Of a stretch of DNA of 17,471 nt, positions 1 through 6,458 are shown piece after piece. The stretch is from an uncultured Prevotellaceae bacterium. Its GTDB lineage: Bacteria; Bacteroidota; Bacteroidia; Bacteroidales; Bacteroidaceae. The notes below the pieces were generated by a model. It was not told the origin of the DNA. It made no database searches and worked only from the letters and a program-made list of their open reading frames with translations. The stretch covers positions 1 through 17,471 of the forward strand of contig CALBJW010000209.1 of the NCBI GenBank assembly GCA_937893145.1, given 5' to 3'. The first letter of the stretch is position 1. Every line of letters begins with the position of its first letter. A program made the position numbers and the translations under genes.

Positions 1-622
1 CGGTGAGTTCTCTGCTCTCGTTGCTGCTGGTGCTCTCTCTTTCGAGGACGGTCTTAAGCTCGTTAGCAAGCGTGCTATGGCTATGCAGAAGGCATGTGAG
101 GCAGCCCCATCTACAATGGCAGCTATCATCGGTCTCCCAGACGAGAAGATTGAAGAAATCTGTGCAAGCATCTCAAAGCCAGGACATATCGTAGTTCCTG
201 CTAACTACAACAACCCAGGTCAGCTCGTTATCTCTGGTAACAATGAGGCTATCGCTGAAGCATGTGAGGCAATGAAGGCAGCAGGTGCAAAGCGCGCTCT
301 CCCACTCCCTGTAGGTGGTGCATTCCACTCTCCACTCATGCAGCCAGCTAAGGACGAACTTCAGGCTGCTATCGAGGCTACTACATTCTCTGAGCCAAAG
401 TGCCCAGTTTATCAGAATGTTGATGCTCAGGCACACACTAATCCTGAAGAAATCAAGCAGAACCTCATCGCTCAGCTTACAGCTCCAGTAAAGTGGACTT
501 ACGAAGTACAGGCTATGATTGCTGCAGGTGCTGATGACTTCACAGAGTGTGGTCCAGGTAAGGCTCTTCAGGGTATGATTGCAAAGATTGACCGTAATGT
601 TACAGTGAACGGCGTCGCTTAA
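1..622 (+). CDS. fabD: Malonyl-CoA:ACP transacylase FabD, 3' part
   Basis: This gene moves malonyl from CoA to acyl carrier protein, the loading step of type II fatty-acid synthesis in the cytoplasm. The window opens inside the active-site strand. In frame from base 2 it reads GEFSALVAAG, so the nucleophilic serine of the family motif GHSxGE lies just before the window. The conserved Arg of the SKRAMAMQ stretch (about 62-85) and the catalytic His in GAFHSPLM (His codon 326-328) are present, followed by the ECGPGKAL motif near the C-terminus. The C-terminus is complete and the 5' end is missing. The TAA stop overlaps the next ATG by one base (TAATG), so the two genes are probably co-transcribed and translationally coupled. 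Codon use is that of a well-expressed core gene. The family is certain. Confidence 0.96.
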   Translation, partial: GEFSALVAAGALSFEDGLKLVSKRAMAMQKACEAAPSTMAAIIGLPDEKIEEICASISKPGHIVVPANYNNPGQLVISGNNEAIAEACEAMKAAGAKRALPLPVGGAFHSPLMQPAKDELQAAIEATTFSEPKCPVYQNVDAQAHTNPEEIKQNLIAQLTAPVKWTYEVQAMIAAGADDFTECGPGKALQGMIAKIDRNVTVNGVA

Positions 623-2313
623 TGGAAAAAATCATTATATATCAAGTATTTACTCGTCTCTTTGGTGCTAACGCACCAAAGAGCGTTTTAAATGGTAGCA
701 AGAAAGAGAACGGATGTGGCAAGATGGCAGACTTCACAGCCTCTGCGCTTGAAGAAATCAAGAAATTGGGCGCCACACACATCTGGTACACAGGCATCAT
801 AGAACACGCGACTAAGACAGACTACTCTGCATACGGCATTCAGAAGGACCACCCTGCAGTAGTAAAGGGAAATGCAGGTAGCCCTTATGCTATCAAAGAT
901 TACTATGACATCGACCCTGACCTTGCGAGCAAAGTGCCAAACAGAATGAAAGAGTTCGAGAACCTTGTGAAGCGAACTCATAAGTCAGGCTTGAAGATGA
1001 TTATCGACTTTGTGCCAAACCACGTTGCTCGTCAGTATCATTCAGATGCAAAACCTGAGGGCGTTCGTGATCTTGGAGAAGATGATGACACAAATCTTGG
1101 TTTCTCTCTTCAGAATAATTTCTATTATATTCCTGGTGCAAAGTTTTCACCAAACTTCTCTCTCAACGATGAAGAGATGGGCGAATATGTAGAAGAACCA
1201 GCAAAGGTAACGGGAAACGACTGTTTTACTCAGTGGGCAGGCCAGAACGATTGGTACGAAACTGTAAAACTCAATTACGGTGTGGACTATCAAGGTTCAC
1301 ATCAGTTGGTATTCTCTGCTTCTACACCTAACACATGGGAGAAGATGCGTGACATCCTTCTATTCTGGGCATCGAAGGGAATAGACGGATTCCGTTGCGA
1401 TATGGCAGAGATGGTTCCATGCGACTTCTGGGGATGGGCAATCCCACAGGTTAAGGATAAGTACCCAAACATTGTGTTCATTGCTGAGGTATATAATCCT
1501 CACGAATATCGCAACTACATCTATCGTGGTCGTTTTGATTACCTCTATGACAAGGTTGGTCTTTACGACACAGTGCGTGGTGTGATGGGTGGTGCATCAG
1601 CAAGTAGCATCACAGGAGCATGGCAAAGCGTTGATGACATCACTGACCACATGCTCAACTTCCTTGAGAACCACGACGAGCAGCGCATCGCTTCCGACTT
1701 TTTCGCAGGTAATGCAGAGAAAGGCAAACCAGCACTTGTTGTCAGCACGCTTATGCGCAACAATCCTATGATGATATACTTTGGTCAGGAACTCGGTGAA
1801 CGAGGTATGGACCAGGAAGGTTTCAGCGGTAAAGACGGTCGCACTACAATCTTTGACTATTGGACAGTTGACCTCATTCGCCGTTGGAGAAACAATGGTA
1901 AGTTTGGTGGCGAGAATCTCACAGATGAAGAGAAGGCACTCCAAGCATATTACACAAATGTGCTCAACATCGCAAATACAGAATCTGCACTTCGTGAAGG
2001 TTTGTTCTACGATATCATGTATGTAAACTACGAGAATGAGAAGATGGACACAAATCGACTCTATGCTTTCCTCCGCAAGAAAGACAAAGAACTCGTTCTT
2101 GTTGTTGCAAACTTCTCTGATGAAGCACAAAGTGCAGAAGTAAAACTTCCAGCACACGCCTTCGAGTTTATGGAGATTCCTACCAGCGTAAAGCCAAAGA
2201 ACTGCACCGACCTCATCACAGGCAAGAAAGAGAAGCACACACTGATCCCAGACTCTACCCTATCCCTCGACATCCCAGCAAACAATGCCAAGGTATTGAA
2301 GTGGAAGTTGTAG
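622..2313 (+). CDS. GH13 alpha-amylase family hydrolase, cytoplasmic
   Basis: A 563-residue glycoside hydrolase family 13 protein that acts on alpha-glucans or maltodextrins. The four family regions are in order: DFVPNH (129-134), GFRCDMAEM with the nucleophile at Asp260, FIAEVYN with the acid/base at Glu289, and FLENHDEQ with the transition-state Asp352. The catalytic triad is therefore intact. The C-terminal ~100 residues form a beta-rich domain. There is no signal peptide (the start is MEKIIIYQVF), so it should act in the cytoplasm, on stored glycogen or imported maltodextrin. The exact specificity (amylase, glucosidase or branching-type) cannot be read from sequence. It starts on the last base of the fabD stop codon and is followed 17 bases after its stop by a strong hairpin, so it is the last gene of that transcript. 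The pairing with fabD is odd functionally. Confidence 0.9.
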   Translation: MEKIIIYQVFTRLFGANAPKSVLNGSKKENGCGKMADFTASALEEIKKLGATHIWYTGIIEHATKTDYSAYGIQKDHPAVVKGNAGSPYAIKDYYDIDPDLASKVPNRMKEFENLVKRTHKSGLKMIIDFVPNHVARQYHSDAKPEGVRDLGEDDDTNLGFSLQNNFYYIPGAKFSPNFSLNDEEMGEYVEEPAKVTGNDCFTQWAGQNDWYETVKLNYGVDYQGSHQLVFSASTPNTWEKMRDILLFWASKGIDGFRCDMAEMVPCDFWGWAIPQVKDKYPNIVFIAEVYNPHEYRNYIYRGRFDYLYDKVGLYDTVRGVMGGASASSITGAWQSVDDITDHMLNFLENHDEQRIASDFFAGNAEKGKPALVVSTLMRNNPMMIYFGQELGERGMDQEGFSGKDGRTTIFDYWTVDLIRRWRNNGKFGGENLTDEEKALQAYYTNVLNIANTESALREGLFYDIMYVNYENEKMDTNRLYAFLRKKDKELVLVVANFSDEAQSAEVKLPAHAFEFMEIPTSVKPKNCTDLITGKKEKHTLIPDSTLSLDIPANNAKVLKWKL

Positions 2314-2330
2314 GAAAGAGACAATAAACA

Positions 2331-2355
2331 CGGAGCCCCCCTCATCGGGGCTCCG
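2331..2355 (+). terminator. Hairpin terminator after the GH13 gene
   Basis: A perfect 9-bp stem (CGGAGCCCC with GGGGCTCCG) and a 7-base loop lie 17 bases after the GH13 stop. There is no clean T-tract, so it may act as a strong hairpin or 3'-end stabiliser. It marks the end of the core segment; AT-rich island sequence follows. Confidence 0.75.
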
Positions 2356-2620
2356 AACTAACGCAAAAAACATCGAAATTTTTGCAAAAAACATACACTA
2401 CATACACTACAACCTTAACGGCTGGACTCCGTACAAGTTAACCATCGAAAAAATTTTGTTTTTAAAAAGCCTTAAAAGTTCACTTTGTTCACTTTTTTAT
2501 TTTATAATAATTTTTGTTTGGATGTCAAGGAGCAAAGCGAACAATGATGGAGGGCGGGAGCCTCTTCTGCGAACTCTGCACCTCAGCGTGATATTTTAGA
2601 AAACTCACAGAAAATCTCAA

Positions 2621-2697
2621 ATAAGATATACTATCTTATCCGAGAAGATATACTATCTTATTTCAGAAGATATACTATCTTATTTTTAGAAGATATA
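2621..2697. repeat. Tandem palindromic repeat, 22-bp period
   Basis: Three copies of AAGATATACTATCTTAT start at 2623, 2645 and 2667, exactly 22 bases apart. A partial fourth (AAGATATA) starts at 2690. Each unit is an inverted repeat, AAGATA-TAC-TATCTT, extending to 8-bp arms in the first copy. The pitch of about two helical turns suggests operator- or iteron-like protein binding sites on one face of the DNA. Polymerase slippage of a simple repeat is the alternative. Confidence 0.8.
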
Positions 2698-2740
2698 AAT
2701 ACTGAACAATTAATAAGATGATTCAACTTTCGCAACTTTA

Positions 2741-2785
2741 GTGTATGTTGTGTAGGATAAAATAAAAAATTAAGTTGTTTTTCTT
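2741..2785. repeat. 45-bp dispersed repeat, copy 1
   Basis: It matches 5371-5415 at 43 of 45 positions in the same orientation, from GTGTATGTTG to TTGTTTTTCTT. It lies just upstream of the promoter at 2812. The second copy lies just downstream of a terminator repeat. Role unknown; it may be a recombination scar or a shared leader segment. Confidence 0.85.
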
Positions 2786-2811
2786 CCGTGAACAAAATTT
2801 TCTCCTTTCCC

Positions 2812-2843
2812 TTTGGCACTACCAAAGAAATAAAGTATATTTG
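2812..2843 (+). promoter_or_regulatory. Bacteroidetes-type promoter for the SMI1-like gene
   Basis: TTTG (2812-2815), a 20-base spacer, then TATATTTG (2836-2843) fit the Bacteroidetes -33/-7 consensus. The predicted start of transcription is near 2851, giving a leader of about 100 bases before the ATG at 2951. The segment 2828-2853 is identical to 6074-6099, and both copies are followed by GTGTGACAG, so the promoter itself is duplicated in the island. Confidence 0.8.
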
Positions 2844-2921
2844 CAGCAGTTTTCAAATAGATGTGTGACAGACTTGTCCCTCTATACGAACTTACAATTC
2901 GTCTCGTATATAAACAACTAC

Positions 2922-2951
2922 TGAATCATGATCCTTTCACTTGACACACTA
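2922..2951. repeat. Right-arm island element, copy a
   Basis: It is identical at 29 of 30 positions to 4442-4471 and related to 6604-6631 (TCATGAACCT core). The repeat stops exactly at the start codon of the following gene (CACACTATG), so the junction between shared and unique sequence coincides with the gene start. Confidence 0.8.
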
Positions 2952-3442
2952 TGAATTCCTTAAAAAATAAAATCGAAAATTTGATGGATGAATTACATAA
3001 ATTTTCATCTGCTATCATTACATTTAATTCTTCTGTCAGCAGTGAGAGTATCCTTGCATTTGAAAAGCAATTCAATGTAGTATTGCCTGACGATTATAAG
3101 GAATTAGTTCAAATCCATAATGGATTTGAACTAATGGGTGACACGATATTAGGCATCTTTTCAAGTGATAATCCAAACAATAATCTAAATGATTGTTATG
3201 CTTTTGAGCATTTTGGCAGTGTTTGCCCTATGCCAAAAAATTTAATACCATTCTGTCCTGACGGATATGGTAATTACTATTGTTTTGACTCCAAAACCAA
3301 TTCTATTGTTTTTTGGGAAAGCGAATGTGATTATTCGGAAGCGGATCCCGAAGTAGTATATAGTGATTTATATTCTATGATTCATGAAATATTTATAGAT
3401 TGGGTACTGGAAGATTACAATTATGATGGTAGTAAAAAATAG
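2951..3442 (+). CDS. SMI1/KNR4 (SUKH) family protein, probable orphan immunity protein
   Basis: A 163-residue soluble protein of the SMI1/KNR4 (SUKH) fold. The N-terminal helix is followed by FEKQFNVVLPDDYKEL (37-52), NGF (57-59), GIF (68-70), DGYGNYYCFD (104-113) and FWE (121-123), the usual spacing of SUKH landmarks. In bacteria this superfamily mostly serves as immunity proteins against contact-dependent or secreted polymorphic toxins. No toxin gene lies beside it, so orphan immunity is inferred from family and context. Transcription should start from the promoter at 2812. There is no Shine-Dalgarno, and the ATG abuts a dispersed repeat. Base composition is much more AT-rich than the flanking core genes, which suggests transfer. 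The family call is firm; the toxin it would neutralise is unknown. Confidence 0.85.
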   Translation: MNSLKNKIENLMDELHKFSSAIITFNSSVSSESILAFEKQFNVVLPDDYKELVQIHNGFELMGDTILGIFSSDNPNNNLNDCYAFEHFGSVCPMPKNLIPFCPDGYGNYYCFDSKTNSIVFWESECDYSEADPEVVYSDLYSMIHEIFIDWVLEDYNYDGSKK

Positions 3443-3539
3443 ATTATGTTTCAATGGGACAGGTGCAGGTTCATATATTAATCAAATAGAATATGACAAC
3501 CCCGCCTTACATAAATCAAAAAATAATGCACGCTTATGA
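3423..3539 (+). CDS. Short ORF, possible toxin-tail remnant
   Basis: A 38-codon ORF that begins inside the end of the SMI1-like gene and ends with TGA overlapping the next ATG (ATGA at 3536-3539). Its last 27 residues, from GTGAGSYINQ to the stop, look like a protein C-terminus. In polymorphic toxin loci the toxin's stop codon typically overlaps or nearly touches the immunity gene start, so this may be the leftover 3' end of a toxin gene carried along with the membrane protein gene. A related, frameshifted stretch occurs at 6472-6544. It could also be a chance ORF within a dispersed element. Confidence 0.35.
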   Translation: MMVVKNRLCFNGTGAGSYINQIEYDNPALHKSKNNARL

Positions 3540-4351
3540 AAACGAAAATATTGCAGTATATATTATTATTCGATATTATTTGTTTTGGATTGTTGTTAAT
3601 TACCAATCAGTATAGTAATTATTTGACATATCATGATGCATTCTGGGATACAAAAGGCATATTAGGAACATTCTTACTGTTATCGGGAATCTCTTTATAC
3701 TTGAAAGATTCAATACTTAAAGCATGCTCAGTTATAGCTTTTATTATTATATGTGTTTCAATCTTAGTCGTATTTGTGGCTTTTATAGATTCTGCACGGC
3801 CGAAAATGTTTGCATGGGGATTTATTGTATGGAGTATCTCTAACATTATACTTTCATGTAAATACTTGAAGACATTAAAGTGGCGTAATGGTCAAGTTTC
3901 GTATATAGGTAGAATTGCAGGTCTGCTTCTTGTTGCTCTTGTGGTATATTGCTTGCTGCCAAGAGACAAGTCATTCTTCCACAAATTTCATATTATGCAA
4001 AATGATATGTATATTGATGTTAGATACGATGAACACATAAATAGCGTAGATGTTTGTCGTTTATACTTCAAAAAAACTAAGAACTCCCCAAATTCTGACT
4101 ATATAGAATTAAATAGCCCCACATATAAAGGAATAGGTAGTTTGAAATTATTCTTAGATAAGAACAACAACCATATATACATTTATGAATATAGCGACCA
4201 CGAAATCAAAATCCACAGCAATCAGTATGATATTCAACTATTAGAGTCAGATAGCATCATCATTAATAACATGTATAAAATAGAAACTGACTTGTTTGGT
4301 TTTAATTTTATCTCAAATGATGTGGATATAGAATATTTAGGAACTCAATAA
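3536..4351 (+). CDS. Multi-pass membrane protein of unknown family
   Basis: 271 residues, no family recognised. The N-terminal half holds about five hydrophobic segments (near 5-23, 41-56, 63-84, 92-108 and 121-141). The remaining 130 residues are polar and beta-rich, probably a soluble domain on one side of the inner membrane. The start codon overlaps the stop of the upstream short ORF by four bases, the arrangement expected of a gene coupled to a preceding toxin. Membrane immunity proteins are common against pore-forming or membrane-acting toxins, so an immunity role is possible but not shown. AT-rich codon use sets it apart from the core genes. It is followed by a dispersed hairpin element at 4407. 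Confidence 0.7.
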   Translation: MKTKILQYILLFDIICFGLLLITNQYSNYLTYHDAFWDTKGILGTFLLLSGISLYLKDSILKACSVIAFIIICVSILVVFVAFIDSARPKMFAWGFIVWSISNIILSCKYLKTLKWRNGQVSYIGRIAGLLLVALVVYCLLPRDKSFFHKFHIMQNDMYIDVRYDEHINSVDVCRLYFKKTKNSPNSDYIELNSPTYKGIGSLKLFLDKNNNHIYIYEYSDHEIKIHSNQYDIQLLESDSIIINNMYKIETDLFGFNFISNDVDIEYLGTQ

Positions 4352-4406
4352 TGCGTGATGGGTGCTTGTCACTATTAGCAAAACTATTATTATAATATGG
4401 TATTCA

Positions 4407-4471
4407 CAATGAGCCACCCTGTAAATCATTCATTTTTCATTTGAATCATGAACCTTTCACTTGACACACTA
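4407..4471. repeat. Island hairpin element, copy b (both arms)
   Basis: 4407-4454 aligns with 6567-6615 with only a few differences and one gap: CAATGA(G/A)CCAC on the left, a CATTTTTCATTTGA centre, and TCATGAACC on the right. The right part, 4442-4471, is nearly identical to 2922-2951. It lies between two unrelated small genes, as do the other copies. Confidence 0.75.
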
Positions 4472-4531
4472 GGACAGCCCCCTCTCAGACATTCAGCAAA
4501 AGTTATAGAGTTATTTTTTCTTCACCCATAA
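4448..4531 (+). CDS. Doubtful 27-codon ORF starting in the right arm
   Basis: It begins at the ATG inside the right-arm repeat (MNLSLDT) and runs through unique sequence to a TAA 14 bases before the next gene. The ORF at 6609 begins with the same six residues, with two synonymous differences (CTT/CTG and TCA/TCC). The short ORF at 2928 (MILSLDTL) starts in the same register. This may be a real mini-ORF or only a product of the shared repeat. Confidence 0.2.
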   Translation: MNLSLDTLGQPPLRHSAKVIELFFLHP

Positions 4532-4545
4532 ATCGAGCAATAGAT

Positions 4546-5208
4546 ATGAACAGAACATTTTTTGATAAAATATTAGAAGATATTATGTCCGATATATTTT
4601 TTCAAGATTATAAATACAAAAAGTCACTAACTGCATTATTCTACAAGTTAGATGATACATTTTTATATTTAGGATTAGATCACTGGAGAGATTATGAGAC
4701 AGAGGAACTTGTTTTTTGTCCTATCTATGGCAAACATTTTAATATTCTTTGCAAGTGGTTTGAAAAATTCAGTTTTAAGAAATTACAGGACCAAAGAAAC
4801 AACCCCCATATGAACTTGTCGAACGCGGATTTAGGATGTGAAGATGAGAATATTACATTTAAGTATGATCTTTCTGATTATGACCAAAAAATTGATTATC
4901 TCATAAAAATTATGAAGAGAAATATTACAATAGTGGCAAATAGATATGCTACATTGGAGGATTTCTATAATAACGAAATATCTCCGATAATGAATGGAGA
5001 AAAAGATTTAATCATACATGGAGCAGATTGGATATTCAGAGATCTTACTCTCTGTCATCTTGTTTCTCCTGAGAATTATCCATGTTTCAAGTCAAAAATT
5101 CTTAATCATATTGAAGTAATGCATAGATTTAATGAACCAAACATAGAACGGTATTATGATAAACTTGACGAGATAATTTCGTATATGGAAATGAATGTGA
5201 AATTATAA
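4546..5208 (+). CDS. Soluble protein of unknown function, 220 residues
   Basis: Family not recognised. The protein has no signal peptide or membrane segment and is rich in aromatic and charged residues (for example FLYLGLDHWRDYETEE near 39-54), with a helical C-terminus. Size, composition and position between two dispersed elements (4407-4471 upstream, 5262-5291 downstream) match the other island genes, so an orphan immunity or defence-accessory role is a reasonable guess and no more. No clear promoter was found immediately upstream. It may be read through from 2812 or from an unrecognised promoter. A strong bidirectional hairpin at 5321 ends the transcript. Confidence 0.7.
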   Translation: MNRTFFDKILEDIMSDIFFQDYKYKKSLTALFYKLDDTFLYLGLDHWRDYETEELVFCPIYGKHFNILCKWFEKFSFKKLQDQRNNPHMNLSNADLGCEDENITFKYDLSDYDQKIDYLIKIMKRNITIVANRYATLEDFYNNEISPIMNGEKDLIIHGADWIFRDLTLCHLVSPENYPCFKSKILNHIEVMHRFNEPNIERYYDKLDEIISYMEMNVKL

Positions 5209-5261
5209 TGCTGTGTATGATGGGAGCAGAATCCTGTCATACATGTGAGAATCAAGGTACA

Positions 5262-5291
5262 GGTCAATGAAGCACTCAAGGAATCCGTTAT
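5262..5291. repeat. Left-arm island element, copy c
   Basis: Matches 7129-7158 at 28 of 30 positions (GGTCAATGAA, CACTCAAGGAATC). Its first 17 bases also match 6565-6581 but for one base. It lies about 50 bases downstream of the 220-residue gene and runs directly into the 77-bp terminator repeat. Confidence 0.8.
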
Positions 5292-5368
5292 GTAGGATAT
5301 TGAGAACGAAAAATATTAATAGCTCAGCCCATTCGGAAAGGTTTCGAATGGGCTGAGCTTTTCTTTAA
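5292..5368. repeat. 77-bp terminator repeat, copy 1
   Basis: It aligns without gaps to 7328-7404 at 71 of 77 positions, in direct orientation. The two copies bracket a 2.04-kb segment. The repeat contains a perfect 15-bp stem, 5321-5335 pairing with 5345-5359 around a 9-base loop. It is followed by TTTCTTT on the plus strand and, on the minus strand, by TTAATATTTTTCG. It should terminate transcription from both sides. Confidence 0.9.
5321..5359. terminator. Bidirectional terminator, 15-bp stem
   Basis: AGCTCAGCCCATTCG pairs perfectly with CGAATGGGCTGAGCT, with T-rich tracts on both sides. It lies between the 220-residue plus-strand gene and the convergent minus-strand DUF2442-HTH gene. Confidence 0.85.
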
Positions 5369-5370
5369 GA

Positions 5371-5415
5371 GTGTATGTTGTGTAGGATAAATTCAAAAAT
5401 TAAGTTGTTTTTCTT
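5371..5415. repeat. 45-bp dispersed repeat, copy 2
   Basis: 43 of 45 positions match 2741-2785, same orientation. It follows the terminator hairpin directly and precedes a GGATG-rich stretch (5430-5460) that ends in GGTAGGATGTTGAG, which recurs at 7327-7340. Confidence 0.85.
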
Positions 5416-5462
5416 TTAACTCCCTTAGTAGGATGTGGGGGGATGTGGTAGGATGTTGAGCA

Positions 5463-5864
5463 TTACATCATCACAAGTTCTCTGCCTATAGCTTTCACTT
5501 CATTTAGTATAAGGTTTTCACGTTCCTTTGATGGCTTCTTCATCCCATTGATGTACTGAGCCATTAGGCTCTGACTGATACCGACACGACGAGCAACAGC
5601 AGAGGCGTTAAGCTCGGGATGAGTGAGGAATACTCGAGAGATACCTTGTGGTTCGGGATCATCGTATTCAAAACTTTCAAATGAGATATCTTCATCGAGA
5701 GCATACCAATGTATTCCCTCGTCATCAATCTCGTAGTTATTACGCTGTTCTTCCGTGGCAGCATTCAGGCGCTTGTACCACAGAAGAGACTGCCATACAG
5801 GCTTGCCTTCATCGGTCAAACCGTAGATACGGTCGTTTTCAAACCAAATCTTTGTGAGTATCAT
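5463..5864 (-). CDS. DUF2442 domain protein with C-terminal HTH
   Basis: 133 residues. The N-terminal half (1-65) is a DUF2442 domain, with the characteristic KRLNAATEEQRNN (31-43) and IHWYALDEDIS (51-61). The C-terminal part (about 86-112) is an XRE-type helix-turn-helix, NASAVARRVGISQS followed by YINGMKKPS. Proteins of this layout often act as antitoxin or autoregulator of small two-gene toxin-antitoxin-like modules, usually beside a DUF4160-type partner. Here the only upstream partner is a 27-codon ORF. The start is well supported: an AGGAGG Shine-Dalgarno seven bases before the ATG, unusual in this phylum, lies inside the end of the upstream ORF. The promoter is at 5990-6021. Domain identities are clear; the TA role is inferred. 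Confidence 0.85.
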   Translation of the reverse strand: MILTKIWFENDRIYGLTDEGKPVWQSLLWYKRLNAATEEQRNNYEIDDEGIHWYALDEDISFESFEYDDPEPQGISRVFLTHPELNASAVARRVGISQSLMAQYINGMKKPSKERENLILNEVKAIGRELVMM

Positions 5865-5866
5865 AA

Positions 5867-5950
5867 TTATTCCTCCTCTTCTGTCATTGAACTTCCAAAA
5901 TATTCATTCCACTTTGAGATGGCAAGTTCCTTGTTCTCTTCAAGTACCAT
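5867..5950 (-). CDS. 27-codon ORF upstream of the DUF2442-HTH gene
   Basis: It lies between a good promoter and the DUF2442-HTH gene and encodes MVLEENKELAISKWNEYFGS plus an acidic tail. The frame is open further upstream to a TGA near 6013, but the promoter -7 element is inside that stretch, so ATG 5950 is the first usable in-frame start. Its stop is two bases before the next ATG, and its last codons contain that gene's AGGAGG. It could be a leader peptide, a truncated toxin-antitoxin partner, or the C-terminal remnant of a longer gene. No family recognised. Confidence 0.5.
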   Translation of the reverse strand: MVLEENKELAISKWNEYFGSSMTEEEE

Positions 5951-5989
5951 TTCGGCACATTTAATTGTTTTTTTGATAATTTGATGTCG

Positions 5990-6021
5990 CAAAGTTAGGT
6001 AATAAATTCATAACCACCAAA
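5990..6021 (-). promoter_or_regulatory. Promoter for the DUF2442-HTH unit
   Basis: On the minus strand TTTG (6021-6018), a 20-base spacer, then TAACTTTG (5997-5990). This is an exact match to the Bacteroidetes consensus and spacing. The leader to the first in-frame ATG is about 35 bases. It is divergent from the promoter at 6058, so the HTH protein could control both. Confidence 0.8.
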
Positions 6022-6057
6022 TAAAGGTACAACTTTAACTTTTATTGTGTATAATTT

Positions 6058-6089
6058 TTTGGAGGTATGAAAAAAATAAAGTATATTTG
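6058..6089 (+). promoter_or_regulatory. Duplicated promoter for the 95-residue gene
   Basis: TTTG (6058-6061), a 20-base spacer and TATATTTG (6082-6089). The segment 6074-6099 is identical to 2828-2853, and the shared GTGTGACAG follows in both. The leader to the ATG at 6171 is about 75 bases and contains a second GACAGGTGT copy. Confidence 0.8.
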
Positions 6090-6170
6090 CAGCAGTTTTT
6101 ATCAAACCGTGTGACAGGTGTATATCCGACAGGTGTCTGCCCCATGTCATACAGATAAACATCGTTAGAT

Positions 6171-6458
6171 ATGAGAAAAAAGATTATTGTTGCTGTGGCA
6201 TCTTTATTTGTAGCTGTCCTGATAAGTCTGTTTACGGTAAGGAATAGCATAATAAGAGATTGTGATTGGAAGGTAACAAGTGGAGCTAATCTGAAAAATG
6301 ACTTCATTTGCTTTTCAGAAGACTCTGTATATAGCTATTGTTGTCCATTTATCAGAGAAAAAGGTGATTTAATAGCCATCGCTTTATTCCAATTTGAAGG
6401 AAGGTTAATTGTTTTTTCAACAGAAGAAAAAGCATTCTCTATTCTAATGTACATTTAA
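6171..6458 (+). CDS. Small signal-anchored protein of unknown function
   Basis: 95 residues. The N-terminus is MRKKIIVAVASLFVAVLISLF, a positively charged start and one hydrophobic segment (4-22) with no lipobox cysteine or clear cleavage site. It is therefore probably anchored in the inner membrane with about 70 residues outside. The rest is short beta-like stretches with Cys31, Cys47, Cys57 and Cys58, which could form disulfides in the periplasm. No family recognised. It has its own promoter at 6058, a duplicate of the one before the SMI1-like gene. An orphan immunity role would fit the location, but nothing in the sequence shows it. Confidence 0.6.
   Translation: MRKKIIVAVASLFVAVLISLFTVRNSIIRDCDWKVTSGANLKNDFICFSEDSVYSYCCPFIREKGDLIAIALFQFEGRLIVFSTEEKAFSILMYI

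Larger units (their letters stand above)
2361..2811. other. Gene-free AT-rich spacer at left edge of the island
   Basis: About 450 bases with no supportable gene. It contains two adjacent copies of CATACACTA (2392-2400, 2401-2409) and an inverted copy (2739-2747). It also holds a short GC-richer patch near 2521-2590, three tandem palindromic 22-bp units (2621-2683), and a 45-bp repeat (2741-2785) that recurs at 5371. One frame stays open from about 2547 to 2720, but it has no start codon and runs through the tandem repeats, so it is not called. Confidence 0.6.

Noticed and set aside
1597..2238. 213-codon minus-strand ORF inside the GH13 gene
   Set aside because: Antisense shadow of a clear catalytic gene; cysteine- and valine-rich translation typical of the complement of biased codons.
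2621..2697. CRISPR array
   Set aside because: The units are directly adjacent palindromes with 22-base pitch and spacers of five bases or so that are not unique spacer-length sequence. There are no cas genes.
2547..2720. Open frame through the GC-richer patch and the tandem repeats
   Set aside because: No start codon, the repeat period is not a multiple of three, and the composition is simple AT-rich sequence. There is no protein-like pattern.
5867..5990. Calling the 27-codon ORF a DUF4160 toxin remnant
   Set aside because: The gene context fits, but the peptide is too short and I could not match it to recognisable DUF4160 motifs, so it is left as unknown.
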